Origin: Ostreococcus lucimarinus CCE9901
Taxonomy: Eukaryota; Chlorophyta; Mamiellophyceae; Mamiellales; Bathycoccaceae
Length of the DNA stretch: 64,000 bases
Reading direction: 5' to 3'
Assembly (NCBI RefSeq): GCF_000092065.1
Contig: NC_009357.1
Coordinates: 1-64,000 of the forward strand
The notes beneath the pieces were generated by a model. It made no database searches. It had not been told where the DNA came from and saw only the letters and a list, made by a program, of their open reading frames with translations. Position 1 is the stretch's first letter. Each line of letters opens with the position of its first letter. A program made the translations under genes and the position numbers. Below are positions 56,833 to 64,000 of this stretch, piece after piece.

Positions 56833-58341
56833 TTAACCGCCGTTGGTGTCTCTAGTCACCGCTAATTCTACTCTAGTGCCTCGATCTTCGTGCTCGGACG
56901 AGGCGTGAATCTCGGCGTATCCCGAAAGGCCGGATTTCATCGCGCTCTGGATTTCCTTCAACGGCTTGCGCGCCGTCTCGGGAATGTAAAGATAGACAAA
57001 AGTCGTCGACGCAAAGCACACGATGGCGTACACGACGAACGTGCCGGCGCCGATGGTGGAGATCATCGACGGGAAGATTGAATCAGAGAGCGCGCCCGAC
57101 GCGAAAAGCGTCGCCGTGACGAGCGCGATGGCTGACGACTTCGCCCGCATGGAGAACAGCTCGGAGACGAGAACCCAAAACACGCTCGCGAACGACGAAG
57201 AGAACGCCAAGATGAACGCGCAGAGACCGAAAAGAGTCCATCCGACGCTTTTGGCGGCGTAGCCGAAACACGCAACGCACAGCCCGAACCCGGAAGCGGC
57301 TGAACCGAACAACAACAACGGTCGCCGGCCGACGGAATCAACCATGGCGATGGACGCCGCCACTCCAACCGTTTTGCAGAGAATGATGACGCCCGTGTAC
57401 ATGTTGTACACGTCCATATCGCCGTTCGACGCCGACGCATCGTTCGCCAATCTGCGAAACACGCTCGAGCCGTAATTGATCACGCTCGTCGACGCGCACA
57501 TTTGGTTGAGCACCGCCATCGCGAGCGCCAGTCGAACCGCTCGTCTCTCGTCTCCCGACATCGCCTCGCGGACGCCTCCGACCGTGCTTTCGACGAATGA
57601 ACGCCAGAATCCGGCATCGTCACCCGCGCCGCCGTCAAATCCGATCCCCAACGCGCGCTCCTCCGCTAAAATCTCCCCGATTTCTTCCTCGACCGTCGCC
57701 GCGTCCGCGCCCGTCGCGCGAAGCGCGTCCCTCGCCCCGTTTTCGTCCCCACGCCTGAAAAGCCACCTCGGACTCTCCACCGACATCGCGAACACGATCG
57801 CGCTCCAAAATCCGAGCACCGCGGGCGAGAAAAGCACCAATCCGAGCGTCTTCTGCGGCGAGAACCACGTCAACGCGTTCGCCAACGCCATCCCCGCGCA
57901 CACGCTCAACTCGAAGCACGCCCCCACGCTCCCTCGCGCGCCGACCTCGCTCGTCTCCCCGCAGTACGCCGGCGCAATCACCGCCACCCCTCCCACGCCG
58001 ACGCCCAGCGCGACGCGCCCGAGCGCCATCCCGGTCGCGTCGCCCGCCTCCGCGCTCGCCCACGTCGCCGCGCTTCCGCACGCCGAGCACGCCAGCGTCA
58101 TCGCCGACGCCGATCTCCCCCGTCCGTGGCTCCGCATCAGCGCCGCGCCGACGAACGCACCGAGCGCGCCGCCGAGCTTGGCGCTCGCGACGACGACGCC
58201 TCGCGCCGCGGCGCTCAGCGCCAGCGTCCTTTCGAGCGTCGGCAGGATCCCACCGACGAGCGCGACGTCGTACCCGAGCGACAGCCCGCCGAGCAGGGCG
58301 AACCGATACGCGTGCGCGTTTCCGCGTCGACCGGGCGCCAT
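56833..58341 (-). CDS. Sugar-porter-like MFS transporter
   Basis: 502 residues from the ATG at 58341, taken because it lies just before the first helix; an ATG at 58443 would add 34 residues containing a repeated NRIHQSN-like stretch. Twelve helices are visible. Sugar-porter marks are present in modified form: GGLSLGYDVALVGGILP (helix 1), RVALGVGVGGVAVIAPAYCGE, SPRWLFRRG after helix 6, VDSVGRRPLLLFG and YIPETARKPL at the end. The family moves sugars or polyols with protons. The R-x-G-R loop signature between helices 2-3 is weak (RSHGRGR). Substrate unknown. Confidence 0.9.
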   Translation of the reverse strand: MAPGRRGNAHAYRFALLGGLSLGYDVALVGGILPTLERTLALSAAARGVVVASAKLGGALGAFVGAALMRSHGRGRSASAMTLACSACGSAATWASAEAGDATGMALGRVALGVGVGGVAVIAPAYCGETSEVGARGSVGACFELSVCAGMALANALTWFSPQKTLGLVLFSPAVLGFWSAIVFAMSVESPRWLFRRGDENGARDALRATGADAATVEEEIGEILAEERALGIGFDGGAGDDAGFWRSFVESTVGGVREAMSGDERRAVRLALAMAVLNQMCASTSVINYGSSVFRRLANDASASNGDMDVYNMYTGVIILCKTVGVAASIAMVDSVGRRPLLLFGSAASGFGLCVACFGYAAKSVGWTLFGLCAFILAFSSSFASVFWVLVSELFSMRAKSSAIALVTATLFASGALSDSIFPSMISTIGAGTFVVYAIVCFASTTFVYLYIPETARKPLKEIQSAMKSGLSGYAEIHASSEHEDRGTRVELAVTRDTNGG

Positions 58342-58478
58342 CGCGCGGGTTTCGCGTCGCGCGCCGCGGCGCGAAACGACGCGCGACCGTCGGAACGTCG
58401 ACGCATTCGATTGATGAATTCGATTGATGAATTCGATTAACATCCGACGCCGTCGCCGCGCGCGACGCGTGAACCGCG

Positions 58479-58829
58479 CTACGCCGCGCCTCCGCTGTCG
58501 ACCGCGTCCATCTCTCGTTGCGTCAGCGCGCGCCTGGCGCGGCGCAGCGCCTCGGGCACGCGATCGGCGTCGAGCGCGCGCGGCGGTCGTCGGCGCGGCG
58601 CCGGCGTCGTCGTCGACGCGTCCGAGCGCGCGAGCGCCAGGCGCGCGAGCTCGCGCGCGTGCGCGGCGGCGGGGAGCGTGCTGAGGACGACGCCGTCCTC
58701 GCGCACGCGCGGCGGGAAGCGCATGCGCAGGAGCGAGGCGGACGCGCGCAGGGCGCCGCGTCGAAGCATGCGCGACGGCGCGGCGCGGAGTGAGACCGCG
58801 ACGCGCGACGCCGACGACGCGAGCGCCAT
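58479..58829 (-). CDS. Small Ala/Arg-rich protein, possibly organelle-targeted
   Basis: 116 residues from an ATG that overlaps the start codon of the divergent gene at the palindrome CATG. The N-terminus MALASSASRVAVSLRAAPSRMLRRGALRASASLLR is rich in Ala, Ser and Arg with no acids, as in mitochondrial or plastid presequences. The rest is PPRVREDGVVLSTLPAAAHARELA and a helical end ALTQREMDAVDSGGAA. No family recognised. Alternative start at 58769. Moderate doubt that this is a gene; its codon use is plausible. Confidence 0.5.
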   Translation of the reverse strand: MALASSASRVAVSLRAAPSRMLRRGALRASASLLRMRFPPRVREDGVVLSTLPAAAHARELARLALARSDASTTTPAPRRRPPRALDADRVPEALRRARRALTQREMDAVDSGGAA

Positions 58830-59940
58830 GGCGACGCGCGCGCGGACGACGGCGACGACGGCGACGCGCGCGACGACGCGAACGACGCGGACGGCGCGGA
58901 CGGCGCGGACGACGCGACGCGCGGGGACGATGGCGATGACGTCGTCTCGCGTGACGTTCGCGACGCGAAAGCCGCGCGAGACGACGCGCGCGCGCGATGG
59001 CGACGGCGCGATATCGCGCGGACGACGCGCGATGACGCGCGCGCGGGCGCGCGGACGCGAGGACGAGACGCGAGACCCGAGATTGATCTCGCGAAGGGAC
59101 AAGGCGGCGAATCGAGAAAACGCGAAGACGTGGGTCGTCGTCGGGGGATTGGCGGTCGCGATGACGGCGGTGATCGCGCTGGTGTACGAAAATTCAACGG
59201 ATGGGTTCTTGTACGGGGTGGATTCGATCGAGTCGTACGCGGATTGGACCGGGGGGGGGGACGGGGAGTTTGACTTCGCGAGCGGGCGCGGCGCGGGCGG
59301 GGCGATGGATTTTTTGAGCGGGTCGGCGATTTTCGGCGCCGTGGTCTGGGCGTTGGGCTTATACTACGCGAGTCCGGTGTCGGTGGTGATGTTGTTTCTC
59401 GGGAGAACCGACAGCGAGCGGCCGAGCGATTGGTTACTGCGCAAAGCCACGGGGACGGCGCAGATGGAGGACGCGTCTTCGGCGAGCAAGGCGCTCATCG
59501 CGTGTTGGTTCTTGTTATCGGGCGTCGCCGTGTCGCAGCTCGGCGACGCCGCGTTCGGTGATGCGACGTGGCAAATTTCGAGCGGATTGGGGTTCGCCGT
59601 CATCGCCGGCGTGAGCGAACTCGGCAGACCGAAGCGCGTCGACGAGGCGACGATGGCGAAATTGGAGGCGCAGTACGCCGATTTCTGCGCCTTTGGAGAA
59701 AAGCGGCTGTCGCGCTCGGGGCGGTGTCATCAGAGCGAAATCTCAAAGGCGTTCCGAGCGGCCTATCCGCAGCACGCCGGCGAGGACGTGCTCGACGAGA
59801 TGGAGCTCCGCTCGCTCATAGCCAACTACTGGCCGGGCGCGGAGCGTTCGCCGAGAGGGTACTACAAAAATTTGTCGCTGCTCGATCGTGACGGCGCCCC
59901 GCTCACCGACCGCGTCTCCGTCAAGGATCTCGGATTGTAA
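58828..59940 (+). CDS. Uncharacterised plastid-type membrane protein
   Basis: Up to 370 residues from the ATG at 58828 (context GCCATGG); an ATG at 58930 would give 336 residues with a cleaner transit peptide. The N-terminus is Thr/Arg-rich. Membrane segments are KTWVVVGGLAVAMTAVIALVYE, MDFLSGSAIFGAVVWALGLYYASPVSVVMLFLG and SKALIACWFLLSGVAVSQL. The soluble C-terminus has EAQYADFCAFGEKRLSRSGRCHQSEISKAFRAAYP, then YKNLSLL. It resembles uncharacterised algal and plant plastid proteins. Function unknown. Confidence 0.72.
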   Translation: MATRARTTATTATRATTRTTRTARTARTTRRAGTMAMTSSRVTFATRKPRETTRARDGDGAISRGRRAMTRARARGREDETRDPRLISRRDKAANRENAKTWVVVGGLAVAMTAVIALVYENSTDGFLYGVDSIESYADWTGGGDGEFDFASGRGAGGAMDFLSGSAIFGAVVWALGLYYASPVSVVMLFLGRTDSERPSDWLLRKATGTAQMEDASSASKALIACWFLLSGVAVSQLGDAAFGDATWQISSGLGFAVIAGVSELGRPKRVDEATMAKLEAQYADFCAFGEKRLSRSGRCHQSEISKAFRAAYPQHAGEDVLDEMELRSLIANYWPGAERSPRGYYKNLSLLDRDGAPLTDRVSVKDLGL

Positions 59941-60074
59941 TATTTTATGCGCCGCGCGTTATCGTCGATCGCTCACTTTAGTCGCGGCGTCTTCGTCGCG
60001 TCTTCGTCGCTCATTCGTTCATCTTGTGACTGCTGCACCGCACCTCGCGTCGCGCGTCGCGCGGGACCGCCGCC

Positions 60075-61199
60075 ATGGCGCGGCGCAACCGAGCGTTGCG
60101 TCTCGCCCGCGGTCTCGCGGTGTGCGCGGCGCTCGTCGTCGTCGTGTGGGCGCTGCAGAGTGCGATGGGTTCTTTGAACATGGGTTCCGAAAACGCGCGT
60201 TCGGCGTCGATGCGCGGATCGTGGCCTCGCCGTGGACGCCCGAACGACGATTCGCATTCGTCGTCGTCGTCGACGAGCGCCTTCGCCGCGGGTCAGGCGT
60301 CGGTCGGGCCGCGCGTGTTCGAAGACGCGCACGCGGCGTGCGCGGCACCGAGCGTTCGAGCGGCGGCGCCGTCGGAACGCTCGAGAAAGGTGGCGGTGGA
60401 AAAGGCGAGAGACATAGCGAATGGAGGGTACGAAAAAGTGAGACAAGGCAGCGGAGACGTGCTGGTGCACGGGATGGTGACGGCGATGTTGTCGAATTAT
60501 CAGCACGACGACATGAGCTTGTTCGGCGCCGTCGGCGAGTTGGGAGTCCACCACGGTCGGTTCACGAGCTGCTTATTTATCACCGCAGACGCGAGCGAGG
60601 CGCTAGTGGCGGTGGATGTCTTTGAAAAGCAAAATTTGAACGTCGACGGCAGCGGTCATGGCAGTTATCATCGATTCATGCAAGCCATGTCGCACCTCGG
60701 GCTGCGATTCCGCGACTTTGCGCTTTTACACAAAGGATCGACGACAGATCTCGCGACGGATTGGCTTTCGAAGCACCACATCGATCCATTCCGCTTAGTA
60801 TCGGTCGATGCCGGACATACGGCGGAGTTAACGTTTCGAGACTTGGGCGCGGTGGCGTGTAATTTGGCGCCCGGCGGCGTCATCGTCGTGGACGATTTTT
60901 TCCACCCGCACTGGACCGGCGTGACCGAAGGCTTGTTCCAATACCTCACGCGTGGTGCTGTGCGTCTCTACCCCTTCCTCGTCTGCGCTGGGAAGGTTTA
61001 TCTCACGAACGACGCGTCGGCGCACGAGGCGTACGCGCGTCGTCTCCAATCCGACGCCGCCGTGGGCGAATTCTTCAAATCCGACAGCGCTGAGTTTCAC
61101 GGTTCGACGTACCACGAAATGGCGGGCGTTCACTTCCTCAACTGTCCCAACGTCGATCGCGCGCGCGTCACCGCGCGTTGGCTCGACGAGATACGTTAG
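60075..61199 (+). CDS. Membrane-anchored methyltransferase-like protein (class I SAM fold)
   Basis: 374 residues with type II topology: a basic N-terminus, then GLAVCAALVVVVWALQSAM (about 12-31), a Ser/Arg-rich stem and a globular domain from about 105. That domain has GAVGELGVHHGRFTSCLF (the SAM-motif position, EXGVxxG), a strand with VAVDVFEKQNLNVDGSG, FRLVSVDAGHTAELTFRDLGAV and LAPGGVIVVDDFFHP, as in Methyltransf_24-like enzymes. It is probably Golgi or ER lumenal. Such proteins are common in algae and may modify glycans or small molecules; the substrate is unknown. Confidence 0.82.
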   Translation: MARRNRALRLARGLAVCAALVVVVWALQSAMGSLNMGSENARSASMRGSWPRRGRPNDDSHSSSSSTSAFAAGQASVGPRVFEDAHAACAAPSVRAAAPSERSRKVAVEKARDIANGGYEKVRQGSGDVLVHGMVTAMLSNYQHDDMSLFGAVGELGVHHGRFTSCLFITADASEALVAVDVFEKQNLNVDGSGHGSYHRFMQAMSHLGLRFRDFALLHKGSTTDLATDWLSKHHIDPFRLVSVDAGHTAELTFRDLGAVACNLAPGGVIVVDDFFHPHWTGVTEGLFQYLTRGAVRLYPFLVCAGKVYLTNDASAHEAYARRLQSDAAVGEFFKSDSAEFHGSTYHEMAGVHFLNCPNVDRARVTARWLDEIR

Positions 61200-61273
61200 C
61201 GATCGTTTAGACGAATTGTAAGCCGCGCGCGCGGAAAAGCTCTGCTTCGTCCGCACTTCATCGCTCGTTCACG

Positions 61274-62753
61274 ATGTACGGCCGCGACCGCGACCCTCCT
61301 CCGCGGCGTCGGGACGACAGCAGGGACCGATACGACCGTCGCGATCGCCGCAGGGACTCGCGATCGCCCCCGCGCGGGCGCCGCGAGCGGTACGGCGGCG
61401 GCGGCGGCGGCCGCGGTCGCGATCCTCGACGAGGATTTCGACCCGAACGCGAGCGAAGCATGAGCCCGGGGCCGTGGGAACCGCAACCGAGGATGCGCAA
61501 GACGCTATTCGATGTTTTGCCCGAGGGTGGTGCGTCGACGCGCGCGCGCGCGCGCGATCCGTGGGCGACGAAGCGAGAGGGGCGCGAGAACGAGGACTGA
61601 CGAAGCGAAATCGCCGCGCGACGCAGTGGACCCGAATAATTTACCGCCCGTCGGGAGCGGGTACGCGCCGCCGCCGGGAATGGGATACGGCGGCAGAGGC
61701 TTGAACGCGACGGCGCAGGCGACGCGGCACGCGAGACGGATTTATGTCGGTGGAATCCCGCTCACGACGAACGAGGCGGACGTGAACGCGTTCTTTAACA
61801 ACGCGTTGCTCGCCGTCGGTGGCACGAACGGGGCGGAGGGACAACCGGTGGTGAACGTGTACATCAACGTGGAGAAAAAGTTCGCGTTCGTTGAGTTTCG
61901 TAGCGTGGAGGAGGCGTCAAACGCGCTCGCGTTGGACGGAATCGTTCTGGACGGCGTCCCGGTTCGCATTCGCAGACCGAATGATTACAACCCGTCGCTC
62001 GCACATGATTTAGGGCCGTCGATGCCCAACCCGGCGTTGAATCTCGCGGCGATCGGATTGGATCCTTCGGCTTTGCAACGCGCGGGCGTGGGTGGGAACC
62101 TTTTGCATGAACACGAGGATCGCATCTTCATCGGTGGTTTGCCGTACTTTTTAGACGAAGCCCAGATCCGGGAGTTGCTCGAAGCGTTCGGGCCGATTCG
62201 TCAATTTGATTTAGTGCGCGACAAGGAGACTGGAAATAGTAAAGGATACGGCTTCGTCGTTTACGAAGACGTCTCCGTCACGGACATCGCGTGTCAAGGG
62301 TTGAACGGCATGACGATGGGCGATAAAACGCTCACCGTGCGCCGCGCCGAGCAAAGTAACGCTCCCGGCGGCGTGCAACCTGGGATGATGAACGTGCCAC
62401 CACCGCCGCCCGCGATCGCGGCGCCTCCCACAAACCCACCGTCAACTGTGGTTTCCTTTGACAACATGGGCCTCACGGAAGAAGAATTGGCTGACGACGA
62501 AGAGTACGAAAACATCATGGAGGACATGCAAGAGGAATGTGGAAAGCACGGAGAGATTGTCTCCGTGGTCATTCCTAGACCGGGCAAGGATACAGACGAA
62601 AAGACTCCTGGAATCGGGAAGGTTTTCGTGCAGTATGCCTCTGTCGACGCCGCGACAAAGGCGCGAGATGCTCTCAACGGGAAGAAATTCGGCGGCGCCA
62701 CTGTCGTAGCGGATTTCTTGGATGAAGACGACTTCCGCGCGCGTAAATTCTAA
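61274..62753 (+). CDS. U2AF2: U2AF large subunit (U2AF65), two exons
   Basis: Exon 1 is 61274-61529. Intron 61530-61626 (97 nt, phase 1) has donor GTGCGT, ACTGAC at 61596 and acceptor GCAG. Exon 2 is 61627-62753. The joined protein is 460 residues and reads RKTLFDVLPEG then VDPNNLPPVGSGYAP. An RS-type N-terminus (many RD/RS dipeptides), the RKTLFDVLPEG tract corresponding to the linker before RRM1, RRM1 (IYVGGI, KFAFVEFR), RRM2 (IFIGGL, KGYGFVVY) and a C-terminal UHM (YENIMEDMQEECGKHGEIVSV, GKVFVQY) complete U2AF65, which binds the polypyrimidine tract. Its UHM binds SF3B1, also in this window. Confidence 0.96.
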
Positions 62754-62828
62754 ATTCTGAATCGTTTAGACTTCTAGGCATGACGTTGAGATAAAACTAT
62801 TAGCTACGATAAAAACTGAAAGAACGCA

Positions 62829-64000
62829 CTAGCATAAGAACTTCCAGTACAAGTACACCCCGTACCAGCCAATCAAACCGGCACCTGCGAGCGAGACGAC
62901 AGAGAGCACGATCGCGAACGCGATGGTCCAAACGACCTCGGATCGCTGCAAACGCGTCTTACGACTCTTGCGCTTCAAGCGCACCGTGCCCACAGCTTCA
63001 CTATCACCGCGTTTTAGTGTTTTACCACCTTTCATGATCACAGTGCCGCCCTCTTCTTCGTCAGCGCCTGCGTCGACGGTCGCGCTGACGTCGAACACTT
63101 CGGCGTCCAAGTCGAGCGTCATGTCGATGGGCGCCGGATAACTCGCCGTCGACCGCGAGCGCGGAACGGCAATCGTGGGATCACCCGTGAGCGTGTTCCA
63201 CACGACGCCTTGCGAGCGTTGCAAAACGCGCATGTCGCTTCGCTCGAGCGTCGATTTTGCGGCGGCAAAAATGCTCCCAACCAAGATGAGCGTCGACGCA
63301 AACGCGTCGCGCGCGAGTACGGCGCCCCCTATGCCGGCAGACATGATCAATCCGGCAAAAATCGGCTGCAGTGACCCGTAACACGCGGTGACAACCGGCG
63401 TCGTGTCCGCTTCCGCGCGCGTAGTCAACGCGTACGCCGCCGAGGCAAGCACGCCGACGGCGGCGACGGCGGCCCACGCGTTCGATTGCGTCACCAAAGC
63501 AATCGGCGCCTCCGCGGTGACGTGCTCGCGCAACACGAGAGGAACGGTGATGGCGATCCCCATGAGTGCACCCATAGTTTGCGAAACCACGGCCACGGTG
63601 ATGGGATTGTACTCGCGCAAGATGGATTCTTGAAACGCCAAGTACGCCGCGAAGAGCGCGCTTCGAAATAGCAACAGAATATTACCCGAGCTCAGCCACA
63701 TTCGCGCCGGATCGAGGAGTAATATCGTCCCGATCACGCTCAACGCGATCGCGGAGAATTTACCCACGCTCGGCCTCTCGATTCCTTGAAACACGGCGAT
63801 CGTGCACGAATACACCGGCACCAATTGCCCCAGGACGACGGCGTTTCCGAGCGACGCCCGCTTCAATCCGTACGCCAAACATATTTGCGCCAAACAAACG
63901 CACGCCGCGAGCAGAATCATCACGGTCGACGTGCACAGCGCGTTCCTTTTCTTCACATTATTCAACTCCCGCATCGTCTCCCCTCGCACGCGCGCCAACA
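62829..64000 (-). CDS. EamA/drug-metabolite transporter, 5' end outside the window
   Basis: About 390 residues are visible. The frame is open to the right edge and its first in-window codons are not an ATG, so the N-terminus probably lies beyond 64000, although an internal ATG (MRELNNVKKR, near 63974) exists. About ten hydrophobic helices follow: QICLAYGLKRASLGNAVVLGQLVPVYSCTIA and IALSVIGTILLLDP are typical of EamA modules, and a second module covers AVAAVGVLASAAYAL to LILVGSIFAAAKS. A charged loop of about 120 residues and one last helix (VVWTIAFAIVLSVVSLAGAGLIGW) are unusual. Substrate unknown. Confidence 0.85.
   Translation of the reverse strand, partial: LARVRGETMRELNNVKKRNALCTSTVMILLAACVCLAQICLAYGLKRASLGNAVVLGQLVPVYSCTIAVFQGIERPSVGKFSAIALSVIGTILLLDPARMWLSSGNILLLFRSALFAAYLAFQESILREYNPITVAVVSQTMGALMGIAITVPLVLREHVTAEAPIALVTQSNAWAAVAAVGVLASAAYALTTRAEADTTPVVTACYGSLQPIFAGLIMSAGIGGAVLARDAFASTLILVGSIFAAAKSTLERSDMRVLQRSQGVVWNTLTGDPTIAVPRSRSTASYPAPIDMTLDLDAEVFDVSATVDAGADEEEGGTVIMKGGKTLKRGDSEAVGTVRLKRKSRKTRLQRSEVVWTIAFAIVLSVVSLAGAGLIGWYGVYLYWKFLC

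Overview
The window is the end of a nuclear chromosome from a green picoalga, most likely Ostreococcus (Mamiellales; species not resolved by eye). It opens with 30 perfect copies of CCCTAAA, the plant and green-alga telomere repeat. It then carries about 40 protein genes in 64 kb, with intergenic gaps often below 150 bp, high GC, mostly single-exon genes, and plastid products such as a redox-type fructose-1,6-bisphosphatase and an S1-domain rbcL RNA-binding protein. The few introns sit near gene starts, mostly with GTGCGY donors and always with an ACTGAC branch motif.

Layout. 1-2.3 kb: telomere, a gene fragment cut off at the telomere, and a DnaJ-domain gene whose 3' end is repeated in inverted orientation at 27.34-27.60 kb. 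2.3-16.4 kb: an unknown basic protein, an oxysterol-binding protein, a WDR89-like WD protein, a small membrane protein, a BASS1-like plastid transporter, plastid-type malate dehydrogenase, a 1179-residue PqiA-like membrane protein, tubulin cofactor B and a DOMON/cytochrome b561 protein. 16.5-31.4 kb: NOP2, a candidate selenoprotein, a membrane protein, an ABCC transporter, an aldo-keto reductase, CLP1, a DUF3593/DUF2499 plastid membrane protein and a large unknown. 31.4-45.4 kb: a VOC-domain lumen candidate, PDX1, a CCCH protein, OPA3-like, SF3B1, TXNDC9, an SNX1/2-type sorting nexin, VPS23 and a phosducin-like protein. 45.5-64 kb: a lumen-type protein, FBH1 overlapping DONSON by 4 bp, an unknown coiled protein, plastid FBPase, RLSB, a TIGR00027-type methyltransferase, RAMP4, a sugar-transporter-like MFS protein, two divergent unknowns, a membrane-anchored methyltransferase, U2AF65 and an EamA transporter that runs off the window.

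Functional links are mostly thematic: pre-mRNA processing (SF3B1, U2AF65, CLP1), fork maintenance (FBH1 with DONSON), endosomal sorting (sorting nexin with VPS23), CCT/tubulin folding cofactors (TBCB, TXNDC9, phosducin-like) and plastid carbon metabolism. There is no sign of a large mobile element, CRISPR array or rRNA operon.

Most notable are the in-frame TGA of the 18.8-19.5 kb gene, best explained as selenocysteine and followed by a SECIS-like stem; a RAMP4 gene whose start codon is alone in its coding exon; an SF3B1 intron that is open and a multiple of three; the FBH1/DONSON ATGA overlap; and several palindromes just downstream of stop codons.
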